Assembly (NCBI RefSeq): GCF_000023465.1
Contig: NC_014041.1
Coordinates: forward strand, 5,013,501 to 5,077,500
Direction of reading: 5' to 3'
Length of the DNA stretch: 64,000 nucleotides
DNA from: Zunongwangia profunda SM-A87
Lineage (GTDB): Bacteria > Bacteroidota > Bacteroidia > Flavobacteriales > Flavobacteriaceae
The translations under genes and the position numbers were made by a program. Shown one piece after another: positions 1 through 9,843 of the stretch. Position 1 is the stretch's first letter. Every line of letters starts with the position of its first letter. The notes beneath the pieces were generated by a model that ran no database searches, had not been told where the DNA came from, and saw only the letters and a list, made by a program, of their open reading frames with translations.

Positions 1-1899
1 AAAGTAACTGGAGTTGTAGCAAATTTAGATAAGCGAACAGATTTGATCTTTGAAGAATTTCTTTCAAGAGAAACGGCCAAAAAAACAGATATGGTAACCA
101 GTGCATTTAGTGAGGAATGGGGTAGCACCTCAAACAGTGCGCAAATATTTGTAAAACTGGTATCCCCAAATGCAGCAACTGTACAGACTCAGTTAGATCA
201 AATTGCCAAGAATCATCAATCAGAATACGATAAAAAATTTGATATAAGCCGAAGGTTTAATTTGCAAGCTTTAAAAGACCTGCATTTTGATACCGATTAT
301 GGTATTTTTAGTTTCAATAATTATACAGCAGACCGCTCTGTATTAATGGGCTTAGGTTTTATTGCCGGTTTTCTTCTTTTACTGGGGTGCGTCAATTTCA
401 TCAATCTTAATACTGCTCAGGCTTATCAACGGGCAAAAGAAATAGGCATTCGTAAGACCTTGGGAAGTTCAAAAAAACAACTAATCTCCCAATTTTTAGG
501 TGAGACTTTTTTACTTACAGTTATAGCTGCGGTTATTTCGCTGGTTTTAGCTAGTTATTTGCTTAAGGTTTTTTCAGATTTCATTCCAGATGGTCTTGCA
601 TTCTCGCTGTTTAAGGAACCTGTAATTCTTCTATGCTGTATACTGCTACTCCTTGTGGTGACTTTATTATCTGGATTGTACCCGGCCTTTGTGCTTACGA
701 GATTTAAGCCCTACCGCGTAATAAGGAGTACAGCTTCCTCTAATTCAGGAAAATCAAATTTGAGAAAATTCTTAACCGTCTTTCAATTTACCATAGCCCA
801 GGTCTTTTTAATTGCGACTTTATTGGTAGGGAAGCAAATACGGTTTTTGATGAATGCAGATATGGGGTTTAAAACAGATGCTGTTGCGTATGTATCGCGT
901 CCCTGGCAGTATAAAAGCGTTGATAAAAACGAACTCTTATTACAGAAGTTTGAGCATATACCGGGTATTGAAAAAAGCAGTTTAGGTGGAATGCCACCAG
1001 CTTCTTTTAGCACACATTCTTCTGGGGTAACTTTTCAAAATGAAGACCGGGAAATAAAGGTAGATCTTGAAATTTTATATGGAGACCTGTCTTATCTTGA
1101 TGTTTATGGAATCCCCTTGATTGCCGGCAGAATACCGCTCAATGATACGATCAACGAATATGTGGTCAATGAGACTGCTTTAGAAGCTTTAGGATTTAAA
1201 GACCCAAAGGAGATCTTAGATAAGAATCTTAATATAAACAAAGAGAACTACCGCATTGTAGGGGTGATGCAAGATTTTAAGCAACGCTCGCTTAAGACTG
1301 GTGTTGAGCCTATGGTATTTGGAGGGGACACCGACAGGGGTTTTTGGAGTCAATTTAGAAATATTCATGTGACCTTACCAACACATGATTCCCAGTTGCT
1401 CAAGCAAACCTTAGCGCGCATAGAAGATGCTTATCAAGAGGTTTATCCCGGGGAAACTTTCGAAATCAAATTTATAGACGATACCATCGCGCGATTTTAT
1501 GAGCGGGAAAAACGCCTTTCTACCTTATTAAATTGGGCTACGGGACTTTCTATTTTGATAAGTATTTTGGGCTTGTTGGGCTTGGTGATTCATACCGTTA
1601 CGAGGCGCACCAAAGAAATAGGGGTTCGTAAAGTGCTGGGTGCAACAGTCGCTCAGCTCAATATGTTGCTATGCAAAGATTTTTTAAAATTAATAGCCCT
1701 TGCTTTCTTAATAGCCGTTCCGTTTGCGTGGTGGGGAATTCAAAATTGGCTTCAGGATTATGTCTTTAGAACCGAAATGAGCTGGTGGGTTTTTGCCTTA
1801 AGCGGACTAGGAATGATTACTCTGGCTCTTGTAATTATAAGTCTTAAAACGATTAGGACTGCTTCTAAAAACCCAGTAAAATCCTTAGGAACTGAATAA
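1..1899 (+). CDS. ABC transporter permease, MacB/FtsX type (5' end outside window)
   Basis: This is an inner-membrane permease of the MacB/FtsX superfamily, probably part of an efflux or lipoprotein/peptide export complex. The frame is open from base 1, and the residues before the first internal TTG still match the periplasmic MacB core (KVTGVVANL), so the start lies upstream. The 632 visible residues hold a first FtsX domain (GLGFIAGFLLLLGCVNFINL and EIGIRKTLGSS), a second periplasmic core domain, and a C-terminal FtsX domain with EIGVRKVLGAT and three membrane segments. Its neighbours are about 800 aa, so roughly 170 residues are missing. It is followed by two paralogues, an ATPase and a TolC-like protein on the same strand. 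The substrate is unknown. Confidence 0.9.
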   Translation, partial: KVTGVVANLDKRTDLIFEEFLSRETAKKTDMVTSAFSEEWGSTSNSAQIFVKLVSPNAATVQTQLDQIAKNHQSEYDKKFDISRRFNLQALKDLHFDTDYGIFSFNNYTADRSVLMGLGFIAGFLLLLGCVNFINLNTAQAYQRAKEIGIRKTLGSSKKQLISQFLGETFLLTVIAAVISLVLASYLLKVFSDFIPDGLAFSLFKEPVILLCCILLLLVVTLLSGLYPAFVLTRFKPYRVIRSTASSNSGKSNLRKFLTVFQFTIAQVFLIATLLVGKQIRFLMNADMGFKTDAVAYVSRPWQYKSVDKNELLLQKFEHIPGIEKSSLGGMPPASFSTHSSGVTFQNEDREIKVDLEILYGDLSYLDVYGIPLIAGRIPLNDTINEYVVNETALEALGFKDPKEILDKNLNINKENYRIVGVMQDFKQRSLKTGVEPMVFGGDTDRGFWSQFRNIHVTLPTHDSQLLKQTLARIEDAYQEVYPGETFEIKFIDDTIARFYEREKRLSTLLNWATGLSILISILGLLGLVIHTVTRRTKEIGVRKVLGATVAQLNMLLCKDFLKLIALAFLIAVPFAWWGIQNWLQDYVFRTEMSWWVFALSGLGMITLALVIISLKTIRTASKNPVKSLGTE

Positions 1900-1905
1900 A
1901 TCATC

Positions 1906-1923
1906 TCCCGATAACTATCGGGA
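1906..1923. repeat. Short dispersed palindrome (TCCCGATAACTATCGGGA)
   Basis: An 18-nt interrupted palindrome (CCCGATA, AC, TATCGGG) fills most of the 38-nt gap between two permease genes. The same element occurs in opposite orientation at about 61957-61973. Elements of this type recur in flavobacterial intergenic DNA. Whether it acts as an mRNA stem-loop or a mobile palindrome is not known. Confidence 0.6.
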
Positions 1924-1937
1924 CAAAATAATTAATC

Positions 1938-4352
1938 ATGTTTAAAAACTATATCAAAATCGCCTGGCGAAATCTCATCAAAGATAAAACCTTTACGGGC
2001 CTAAACATTTTTGGCTTATCCATCGCCTTTGCTGCTGCCATACTACTCAGTATCGCTTCAGTTTACGAACTTTCTTTTGATAATTTTCATGAGAATAAGG
2101 ATCGTTTATTTATCTCTTATTTTATTTCACAAAACCCAGAGGGCGCAAAAGCTACTATAACGCAGCCGCTCGCCATGGCACCTACACTTAAAGAAGAAGT
2201 TCCTGGGATTAAATATACTAGCCGATACCGTGAAGCTTATAATCTGGTAAAAAAGGGAGAGAAAGAATTGCTATTAGATGTGGCTTTTTTGGACAACGAT
2301 TATTTTAAGATGTTTTCTTTTCCCATTCGCTACGGAACAAAAAATAATTTGCTCGAACATCAAAACTCGGTGGTAGTCACTGCTGAAAGTGCTAAGAAAA
2401 TCTTTGGAGAAATAAGTGTTATCGGCAAGACATTAGATATTCAGATGGGCGGTCAATTAAAACCATTTGTAGTTAGTGCTGTACTAAAAGACCTGCCTAA
2501 AAACACTAATGATAAGTTTAATATTGCTGTTTCTATCGAAAACATGCCGGATTATCAGGAAAATTTAAGCGAATGGGGAAATAGAAATCATCATGTATAC
2601 GTACAATTAGAAAATGGTGTTGCCGTAACCAATTTTGAAAAAAATGCTCAAAAATTCACTAACCTTCACTTTAAAGGAGATATCGAAGATGCCGAGCGTG
2701 ATGGCGCGCAACCAAATACCGAAGGAAACTTTAAAAAACTAAAGTTAATGCCGATTACCGATTGGCATTTTGTAAAAATTAAAAATCATCTTTTTGAAGT
2801 TTCCAGAAATTACCCTTACCTGATCTTTGGGATAGGAATGCTTATTATTCTAATTGCCAGCGTAAATTTCATTAATATGAGCATTGCCCGAAGCACAAAA
2901 CGACTAAAAGAAATTGGCATGCGTAAAACACTAGGCGCTGCAAAAGCCCAGCTATTTATTCAATTTTGGGCAGAAAGCGTGTTTATTTTTCTTACTTCAG
3001 CAATTATTGGTTTACTGATAAGTCTTTTGGTCGCCGATCCTTTTCAGTCTTTATTTAGAGTTCCAGCTGAGTTCAGTAGTATCATAAATCCATCGATGAT
3101 TCTGGGCTTTTTACTTATCCTGGCGATAATCACTTTAATCGCCGGTGGGTATCCTGCATTATTACTTTCAAAATTAAAAACTATTCAGTCACTAAAAGGA
3201 AAACTGGATATGAGTGGTAAAAATAGATTGCGAAACGTGCTGATGGTCTTTCAGTTTAGTATTGCCATTCTTTTGGTTACAGGAACTTTGGTGTTGTGGC
3301 AGCAATTACATTATATGCAGAATAAAAATTTAGGTTTCAATAAAGAACAAGTGATCGCATTTCCGCTTAACGGTAAAAAATCGGCCAGAGAATCTTTAAA
3401 ATTACTACGGAATGAACTTCAGGATAATCCTAGTATTGTAAGCATTAGTGGTGCCGATAATATTTTGGGAATCGATGCTACGGGTTCCCGTTTTGAAAGT
3501 CAGATAGGATTTGAATATCAGGGTAGAAATATTAATACTAATGTACTAGCTGTAGATTATGATTATATAAAAACCTTAGACCTGAAACTGAAAGAAGGAC
3601 GTGATTTTAACCGAAATTTTGCCACAGATAGTCTTAGCCTGATTATTAACGAATCAATGGCAAAACTGCTTCAGGAAGAAGAGCCTTTAAATAAAATGAT
3701 CCCAATTGATGACAACAGGAATTATAAAATTATCGGGGTACTTAAAGATTATAACTTTCAGGATTTAAATAGAGAAATCGCTCCACTTACCATCTCTGTA
3801 GATCCAAACTGGGATCTTTATTATGCTTATATAAAAGTAGCTCCAAATACCGCTTCACAAACTTATGATGTGATAAAAGATGCCTGGGCTAACATAGAAC
3901 CAAATGCCGAATTTGCTGCTTCTTTTCTTGATGAAAATATCGATCGCACCTTTAGAAATGAAAAACGATTAACTCGCATGATTACAAGCGGATCGATAAT
4001 CGCTATTATTTTAAGTTGTATTGGGCTTTTTGCCATGTCCATCTTAGTAGTAACCCAACGTACGAAAGAAATTGGTGTTCGAAAAATTGTTGGCGCAGGA
4101 GTCACCAATATCACCTTGTTATTAACCAAAGATTTTTTAATCCTGGTGGGAATTGCTTTTGTGATCGCCACACCAATTGCCTGGTATTTTACCAACGAAT
4201 GGCTACAAAATTATGTATTTAGAATTGAATTAAGCCTATGGTTTTTTATCGCGGCAGGTGTATTATCACTTTTAATTGCTGTTGCCACCATAAGTTTTAG
4301 AACTGTAAAAGCCGCGTTACAAAATCCGGTAAAATCATTACGAACAGAGTAA
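1938..4352 (+). CDS. ABC transporter permease, MacB/FtsX type
   Basis: A full-length 804-aa paralogue of the preceding gene. It begins with the family N-terminus (MFKNYIKIAWRNL) and a membrane segment at about 20-42. A periplasmic MacB core (about 55-270) follows, then a first FtsX domain (about 290-405, with KEIGMRKTLGA), a second periplasmic core (about 440-650), and a final FtsX domain (about 690-797, with KEIGVRKIVGA). This duplicated architecture is typical of Bacteroidota permeases, which combine in one chain what two MacB subunits provide in Proteobacteria. The ATG start gives the conserved N-terminus. It is probably cotranscribed with its neighbours and energised by the ATPase at 6915. 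Confidence 0.93.
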   Translation: MFKNYIKIAWRNLIKDKTFTGLNIFGLSIAFAAAILLSIASVYELSFDNFHENKDRLFISYFISQNPEGAKATITQPLAMAPTLKEEVPGIKYTSRYREAYNLVKKGEKELLLDVAFLDNDYFKMFSFPIRYGTKNNLLEHQNSVVVTAESAKKIFGEISVIGKTLDIQMGGQLKPFVVSAVLKDLPKNTNDKFNIAVSIENMPDYQENLSEWGNRNHHVYVQLENGVAVTNFEKNAQKFTNLHFKGDIEDAERDGAQPNTEGNFKKLKLMPITDWHFVKIKNHLFEVSRNYPYLIFGIGMLIILIASVNFINMSIARSTKRLKEIGMRKTLGAAKAQLFIQFWAESVFIFLTSAIIGLLISLLVADPFQSLFRVPAEFSSIINPSMILGFLLILAIITLIAGGYPALLLSKLKTIQSLKGKLDMSGKNRLRNVLMVFQFSIAILLVTGTLVLWQQLHYMQNKNLGFNKEQVIAFPLNGKKSARESLKLLRNELQDNPSIVSISGADNILGIDATGSRFESQIGFEYQGRNINTNVLAVDYDYIKTLDLKLKEGRDFNRNFATDSLSLIINESMAKLLQEEEPLNKMIPIDDNRNYKIIGVLKDYNFQDLNREIAPLTISVDPNWDLYYAYIKVAPNTASQTYDVIKDAWANIEPNAEFAASFLDENIDRTFRNEKRLTRMITSGSIIAIILSCIGLFAMSILVVTQRTKEIGVRKIVGAGVTNITLLLTKDFLILVGIAFVIATPIAWYFTNEWLQNYVFRIELSLWFFIAAGVLSLLIAVATISFRTVKAALQNPVKSLRTE

Positions 4353-4403
4353 ATTATCTTAAGTAAGCCCGCAAGGCATTTATTAGAAAATCATTTTTTA
4401 TTT

Positions 4404-4441
4404 CGAGGCAAGACTCGGAGCATTTAATCTCGATTATCGAG
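4404..4441. repeat. Double hairpin element between permease genes
   Basis: Two small inverted repeats lie in the 104-nt gap: CGAG at 4404-4407 with CTCG at 4414-4417, and CTCGAT-T-ATCGAG at 4429-4441. Part of the wording (cgaggcaag) recurs near 9850, which suggests a dispersed intergenic element rather than a dedicated control site. No U-run follows, so it is not an obvious terminator. Confidence 0.35.
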
Positions 4442-4456
4442 TAAAATTTCATCATC

Positions 4457-6838
4457 ATGTTCAGAAATTATATAAGACTAGCTTGGAGAAAAATTAAAGC
4501 CGATAGGCTCTTCTCTACTCTTAACATTCTTGGTCTTTCTATCGGGCTGGGAATTACTCTTTTACTATTTCTTTTTGTTTTTCACGAAAAAAGTTTCGAT
4601 ACGATGTATCCTAAAAAAGATCGTATTGTCCGGGTTTTGCTTCATACTACAAATCAGCAAATTTCTGAAACTTGGTGTGCGAGTCCGCCTGCCGTTGGGT
4701 CGGCATTTCAAAATGAAATACCTGAAATCGAAAAAACCGTTCGGTTTTATCATTATGCATTTGGCCAGCCTGCTTCCATTTCGGTTAATAATAAAGAACT
4801 GATTGAACCGCGATTTTTTTATGCCGATGAAGCTATAATTGATGTTTTTGATCTGGAATTTGTCCATGGAAATCCTAATACGGCTTTAGCTACACCAAAT
4901 ACGATCATTATTTCTGAAAGTAGCGCTAAAAGATATTTTGGAAATGATAACCCTATTGGAAAGCAGCTAAACTTAGAAAACTATAAGGATTTTGAGATTA
5001 CCGGAGTTTTTAAAGATTTCCCAAATAACAGCACTATAGATTGTAATACTATTGCTTCATTTCAATCTACCAATTTTGCCAAAAATCCTACCTGGGACAA
5101 TGCGAGCTTTGAAACATATGCATTACTTTCTAAAAATGCTGATCTACATTTGGTAGAAAAAAAGATTGCAGCGCTAATTAAAAAAGAGGTTAGAGACCTC
5201 TGGTACACCTTTTCTTTACAGCCATTCACTAAAGTCCATTTGTATTCGGCAAATTATTCTGATTCGTATAGTGCCCAAATTGGAAATATCGAAGAAGTAC
5301 GAAATCTTAGCTTTTTAGCCATACTTATATTGATTATTGCCTGCATCAATTATATGAATTTGATTACTGCAAGATCACAAAAAAGACATAAAGATATTGG
5401 GATTAATAAAACGCTGGGAGCTTCTACAAAATCGATCATTTTACGTTTCTATGCTGAAACGGCCTTAATTACACTTATTTCTATCTCTTTTAGTATCATT
5501 TTGGCCATTATTGCAGTACCATTATTTAACCAGATCACAGGAATATCGCTAGATTACAGAAATTTATTTTCGCCGCAATTTATTATCAGCCTTTTTGTGA
5601 TCTGGGCAGTAACCAGCCTTATTGCCGGTTCTTATCCTGCGCTGCATTTATCCCGAATTGCACCGCAGATAGTCGTAAAATCCGGGTTTAAATCTAAAAC
5701 TTCAGGTTTATTGATTAGAAAAGGCCTGGTTATTTTTCAGTTCACAGCATCGATTATTTTGATTATTGGGGTTTTAGTCGTTTACCAACAAATAAACTTC
5801 ATTAAAAACAGAGATTTAGGCTTTAATCCAGATAAAATTCTGGCTGTATCTATTGGAGCAGCAGAAAATAAAAACAGTATAAACAGCTTAAAAAATAAGC
5901 TTCAAAATTCATCGAATATCATTGGGGTAAGCAGTGCCCAGGGATTTCCGGGAGTAGATGTTAGCGGTAGAAATATTATTAATCCTCTTACCGGCAATAG
6001 TTATAATATTAAAACCAACAATGCAGATTCAGAAATAATAGACGTACTTAATCTAAAGTTACTGGCCGGCGAAAAACTTCCAGAAACAAAAGCTAAGAAC
6101 GATAGTATTGTAGATGTGATATTGAATAAAAAAGCGGTTGATTTTTTAGGAATATCACCTGAAGAAGCTATTGGTAAAAAAGTAAAATTAAGCCTGGGAA
6201 ATAATTCTTACGTTAAAGGGGTTGTAGATAATTTTAATTACTCGTCGCTTCGAGAAGGTATTGGCGCTTATGCATTTCATAATAATGCGACGCAAGAATT
6301 TCATAACTATCTCCTGGTAAAATTTCGCGGAAATGATATCAGCGGAGTAATTGAAGAAGTAAAGGAGGATTTTGAAGATTTTATCCCAAATTCGGCATTT
6401 CAGTATAGCTTTTTGGATAAAAATTTAGAACGGTTTTATGCATCAGAGCAAAGAATGGCAAGTATCGGACTTGCATTCTCAATACTTGCAGTCTTTATCG
6501 CCTGCCTAGGATTATTTGGACTTGCTGCTTTTACTGCGGAGCAGCGCTCTAAAGAAATTGGAATCCGAAAAGTTGTTGGTGCCAGTGTCTTTAAAATCAC
6601 TAAATTATTATCCTTAGATTTTCTAATGTTAGTAGCCATTTCGCTGGTATTGGCATTCCCATTAGCAGCATGGCTTATGCATTCATGGCTACAAAATTTT
6701 GCGTACCGAATAAAGCTTAGCTGGATTGTATTTATAGTAGCCGGTATTATTGCCATAGTTATAGCTATTGCAACAGTGAGTTTTCACGCTATAAAAGCGG
6801 CTATGGCTAATCCTGTAAAATCTTTAAAAACAGAATAG
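4457..6838 (+). CDS. ABC transporter permease, MacB/FtsX type
   Basis: The third paralogue, 793 aa, with the same layout: N-terminal membrane segment after MFRNYIRLAWRKI, MacB periplasmic core, FtsX domain (HKDIGINKTLGAS), second core and terminal FtsX domain (KEIGIRKVVGAS). It diverges from its neighbours in the periplasmic domains, so the three permeases may form different heterodimers or handle different substrates. Gaps on both sides are short and hold small palindromes rather than terminators, consistent with one operon that includes the ATPase and TolC-like protein downstream. Confidence 0.93.
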   Translation: MFRNYIRLAWRKIKADRLFSTLNILGLSIGLGITLLLFLFVFHEKSFDTMYPKKDRIVRVLLHTTNQQISETWCASPPAVGSAFQNEIPEIEKTVRFYHYAFGQPASISVNNKELIEPRFFYADEAIIDVFDLEFVHGNPNTALATPNTIIISESSAKRYFGNDNPIGKQLNLENYKDFEITGVFKDFPNNSTIDCNTIASFQSTNFAKNPTWDNASFETYALLSKNADLHLVEKKIAALIKKEVRDLWYTFSLQPFTKVHLYSANYSDSYSAQIGNIEEVRNLSFLAILILIIACINYMNLITARSQKRHKDIGINKTLGASTKSIILRFYAETALITLISISFSIILAIIAVPLFNQITGISLDYRNLFSPQFIISLFVIWAVTSLIAGSYPALHLSRIAPQIVVKSGFKSKTSGLLIRKGLVIFQFTASIILIIGVLVVYQQINFIKNRDLGFNPDKILAVSIGAAENKNSINSLKNKLQNSSNIIGVSSAQGFPGVDVSGRNIINPLTGNSYNIKTNNADSEIIDVLNLKLLAGEKLPETKAKNDSIVDVILNKKAVDFLGISPEEAIGKKVKLSLGNNSYVKGVVDNFNYSSLREGIGAYAFHNNATQEFHNYLLVKFRGNDISGVIEEVKEDFEDFIPNSAFQYSFLDKNLERFYASEQRMASIGLAFSILAVFIACLGLFGLAAFTAEQRSKEIGIRKVVGASVFKITKLLSLDFLMLVAISLVLAFPLAAWLMHSWLQNFAYRIKLSWIVFIVAGIIAIVIAIATVSFHAIKAAMANPVKSLKTE

Positions 6839-6847
6839 ATAAATTCA

Positions 6848-6860
6848 AACCTTACAGGTT
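6848..6860. repeat. Small palindrome AACCT-TAC-AGGTT
   Basis: A 13-nt hairpin-forming palindrome in the 76-nt gap before the ATPase gene. It has no T-run after it, so it is more likely one of the dispersed flavobacterial intergenic palindromes than a terminator. Confidence 0.3.
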
Positions 6861-6914
6861 GGTTTCAAAAAGCTGTAAGATTTGAAAATAATAATTTTTC
6901 AAAAAAATAAAAAC

Positions 6915-7586
6915 ATGTTATTAGAATTAGACCACATTTACAAATGGGTAACTACCGGCGGAAGAAGAACATTTCTCCTAAACGATTTAAGTCTTAAAGT
7001 TGAAGAAGGGGAATTCATTTCAATTATGGGGCCGTCAGGTTCCGGTAAATCTACCTTACTAAATGTTATCGGTATGTTAGATGGCTTTCAGGAAGGTGAA
7101 TATAAATTTCTGGATGAAACCATTCATAATATGAAGGAAAAACATCGCTCTAAATTATACAAAGAATACATTGGTTTTGTATTTCAGCAATATCATCTTA
7201 TCGACGAGCTTACCGTCTACGAAAACATCGAGACGCCGCTTTTATACAAAAGTGTAAAATCGAATGAACGTAAAGCACTGGTTGGTGATATGCTGGATCG
7301 CTTTAATATTGTAGGAAAAAAAGACCTTTTCCCAAATCAACTTAGCGGTGGCCAACAACAATTGGTAGGAATTGCGAGAGCATTAATTTCTAAACCCAAA
7401 TTAATCCTTGCCGATGAGCCTACCGGAAACCTCAACTCCAAACAAAGCGACGAAATTATGCAGCTTTTTAAACAATTAAACGAAGAAGATGGGGTGACCA
7501 TCATCCAGGCCACACACTCAGAAAGTAACGCAGCTTATGCCTCTAAAATCATCAATCTTTTAGACGGTAGTATCGCAAAATCTTAA
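6915..7586 (+). CDS. ABC transporter ATP-binding protein, MacB/LolD type
   Basis: Cytoplasmic ATPase that drives the permease array. An upstream TTG at 6882 is possible, but the ATG at 6915 gives the normal family N-terminus (MLLELDHIYKW) and 223 aa, the usual length. Visible motifs are Walker A GPSGSGKS (about 39-46), a Q-loop in GFVFQQYHL, signature LSGGQQQ, Walker B LILADEPT and the H-loop histidine in ATHS. The signature reads LSGGQQQLVGIARAL, with Leu-Val where MacB/LolD proteins usually have Arg-Val (QRVAIARAL). It is the only ATPase for at least three permeases in the window, so it probably serves all of them. Confidence 0.94.
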   Translation: MLLELDHIYKWVTTGGRRTFLLNDLSLKVEEGEFISIMGPSGSGKSTLLNVIGMLDGFQEGEYKFLDETIHNMKEKHRSKLYKEYIGFVFQQYHLIDELTVYENIETPLLYKSVKSNERKALVGDMLDRFNIVGKKDLFPNQLSGGQQQLVGIARALISKPKLILADEPTGNLNSKQSDEIMQLFKQLNEEDGVTIIQATHSESNAAYASKIINLLDGSIAKS

Positions 7587-7589
7587 TAT

Positions 7590-9017
7590 ATGGACTTAAA
7601 ATCATCAATCATCATACTCATCATTATTTGCCCATTTTTAGGTAGATCGCAACAAGATTCGGTCGTACTCAATCTGGAGCACTGTATCACTTTAGCTTTA
7701 AAAAATAATCCTGATCTAAAATCCCGAAAATTAAATTCAGAATCGGCCACTGTGAATTTTAAACAAAGTCGAAATGAATTTTTACCCAGCTTAAACGGAA
7801 GCATATCTGGCGGAATTACGAACGGGCGAAGTATCGACCCCTATTCTAATGATGTGATCGAACAACAACTGAATTACTCGAACGCCGGACTAAATCTTAA
7901 CGCTATCGTTTTTGACGGATTTAGATTGCTAAACCAGTTAAAAAGGGATAAGCTGAATATTAAAGCTGCTGAAGCTGAAGTGCAGGAAGCACGTCAAAAT
8001 CTTATTTTAGATGTCACCATGGCTTATCTGGGTATTTTAAACGCTGAAGATTTATTAGAACTCGCAGAAATCAGGCGCTTAAATACCCAAAGACAGCTGG
8101 ATAGATTACAGAAATTAAATGAAGAAGGAAATGCAAATCCGGCAGAATTCAACAATATCAAAGGTCAATATTCGGCTGACGAAAACAGTGTTATTGATGC
8201 TGAAAACAATCTGAAACAATCGGTTTCTCAGCTAGCACTTTTACTAAATATTGATTACAAAGTTTTCCCAGAAGCGTATCATTCGCTTGAAGTTTATGAA
8301 AAGTACAATTTAAGTGCTGATCATGTTTTTAAAGAAGCGGTGCAAAACCTGGCTACCTTTAAAGCCCGGGAATTCCGAATTAAAGCTGCAGAAAAACAGG
8401 TGAAAATTGCCCGTTCCAATTATTATCCACAGGTTGGATTATTTGCGCAATTAAACACGAATTATTCCAGCACAGCACGTACGTTTACAGAAAATGGAAG
8501 TGAAATCGTTGAAACCGGGAGTTATATTCAGTATAATGGGCAATCGTTACCAGTACTGGCGAGCCAGATTCAGTATGCAACGGCCGATATTTCATTTTTA
8601 GATCAGTTTTCTAATAACCTCAATTCAGGTGTAGGGGTTTCTATAAGCATTCCTATCTTCAATGGATTCCGAGCTAAAAACAATGTCGAATTGCAAAAAA
8701 TCAATCTAAAACAATCCGAAATTGAACTCGAAAGTACCAAAAATCAGTTTAGACAACGTATCATCCAGGTTCACGCTGATATGGAAACAGCTTACCAAAA
8801 ATGGCAAAATTTAGAAGAACAGGTGGATGCCTATCAGGAAAGTTTTAGGGTTAATGAGATTCGATATAACGCTGGTGCTTCTACCATTGTAGAGTATATC
8901 GTAAGTAAAAACAGTTTAGACCAATCCAGAATTAACCTGGCTAATGCTAAATTTCAATATTTACTCCGAGTAAAAGTGATGGAATATTATCGCGGAAATA
9001 TGGAAACGGGATCGTAG
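7590..9017 (+). CDS. TolC family outer-membrane efflux protein
   Basis: A 475-aa outer-membrane channel protein starting 3 nt after the ATPase stop. It has a signal peptide (about 1-20), then two outer-membrane-efflux repeats rich in Asn/Gln and heptads, with the typical LNLEHCITLALKNNPDLKSR opening near residue 27 and a second repeat from about 255. In TolC-type trimers these repeats form the barrel and the periplasmic alpha tunnel. Together with the MacB-like permeases it should make an envelope-spanning exporter. No membrane-fusion (HlyD-like) protein is visible in the window and it may lie upstream. Confidence 0.92.
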   Translation: MDLKSSIIILIIICPFLGRSQQDSVVLNLEHCITLALKNNPDLKSRKLNSESATVNFKQSRNEFLPSLNGSISGGITNGRSIDPYSNDVIEQQLNYSNAGLNLNAIVFDGFRLLNQLKRDKLNIKAAEAEVQEARQNLILDVTMAYLGILNAEDLLELAEIRRLNTQRQLDRLQKLNEEGNANPAEFNNIKGQYSADENSVIDAENNLKQSVSQLALLLNIDYKVFPEAYHSLEVYEKYNLSADHVFKEAVQNLATFKAREFRIKAAEKQVKIARSNYYPQVGLFAQLNTNYSSTARTFTENGSEIVETGSYIQYNGQSLPVLASQIQYATADISFLDQFSNNLNSGVGVSISIPIFNGFRAKNNVELQKINLKQSEIELESTKNQFRQRIIQVHADMETAYQKWQNLEEQVDAYQESFRVNEIRYNAGASTIVEYIVSKNSLDQSRINLANAKFQYLLRVKVMEYYRGNMETGS

Positions 9018-9070
9018 CTTTTAGTGAGCAATATTTATTAGATAATGTCATTACGACTGAAGCAGAAATC

Positions 9071-9261
9071 TCAAACTCAACATTCCAAAAGAGATCTCTC
9101 CACTTCGGTTGAGATGACAAAAACTCTCTGTCATTTCGAGCGTAACGAAGTGAAGTCGAGAATTCTCAAACTCAACATTCAAAAAGAGATCCCGCCACTA
9201 CGGTTGAGACGACAAAACTCTCTGTCTTTTCGAGCGTAACGGAATGAAGTCGAGAATTCTC
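9071..9261. repeat. Two tandem copies of a ~95-bp flavobacterial intergenic repeat
   Basis: Unit 1 (9071-9165) and unit 2 (9166-9261) share tcaaactcaacattc, then gagatc..ccactacggttgagatgacaaa, ctctctgtc and tttcgagcgtaacg..gaagtcgagaattctc. Each contains inverted segments that could fold. Translating it yields peptides such as FERNEVKSRI, seen as spurious ORFs in many flavobacterial genomes. I read it as a non-coding dispersed repeat, here duplicated. It fills most of the 313-nt gap between the TolC gene and the acetyltransferase, and no gene was seen there. Confidence 0.75.
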
Positions 9262-9330
9262 AATTTTAGTAAAAGACCATTCATAATTCAAAATTTTCCA
9301 TACTTTTCAGTCTTAAAACAATCCTGTAAA

Positions 9331-9843
9331 ATGCAATTAGAAACCAACCGACTCCAAATTGTAAGTTTTGAAGCCGAATTATTTATGCCGCTTTATCAAC
9401 TGTTTTGTAAAAATGAAACCGTAATGCAGTCGGCTTTTAAAGGTAGAACACTTACCAAAAAGGAGTTTCTGGACATTTTAGCCAATGATTTTATTCTGAA
9501 TGATACTGATAGCATAGGTTTTGTGTGCGTTCTGGATAAAACCACAGATGATTTTGTAGGTTTTACAGGCTTAATTCCGTGTGATTTTCTTGGAGATAAA
9601 AACGATCTGGAATTTGGTTTTGTACTGCATCAGGAGTATTGGGGAAAAGGTTTTGCTACCGAAATTGGACAATTCTGGATTGATTTTGCTAAAAATGAGC
9701 TTCAAAGACCTCGAATTTTGGCGGCTGCGAGCCCAAAAAATCATGCATCCATAAATGCTATTAAAAAACTTGGATTAACTGAAGTCAAAGAAATCGCTTC
9801 CGATGATCGTGGAACACGATTAGTATTTTTAAAAGAATTTTAA
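9331..9843 (+). CDS. GNAT family N-acetyltransferase (RimJ/RimL-like)
   Basis: A 170-aa cytoplasmic acetyltransferase. The frame extends upstream into the repeat DNA, but the ATG at 9331 gives the standard family N-terminus (METNRL-like: MQLETNRLQIV). The acetyl-CoA fold is visible as FVGFTGLIPCDF, DLEFGFVLHQEYWGKGFATE (the pyrophosphate-binding loop, usually QxxGxG/A) and AAASPKNHASINAIKKLGL. Relatives acetylate ribosomal-protein N-termini, amines or antibiotics, and the substrate here cannot be predicted. It stands alone between repeat DNA and a terminator. Confidence 0.85.
   Translation: MQLETNRLQIVSFEAELFMPLYQLFCKNETVMQSAFKGRTLTKKEFLDILANDFILNDTDSIGFVCVLDKTTDDFVGFTGLIPCDFLGDKNDLEFGFVLHQEYWGKGFATEIGQFWIDFAKNELQRPRILAAASPKNHASINAIKKLGLTEVKEIASDDRGTRLVFLKEF

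Noticed and set aside
9045..9239. 64-codon reading frame on the plus strand
   Set aside because: It is a translation of the tandem intergenic repeat.
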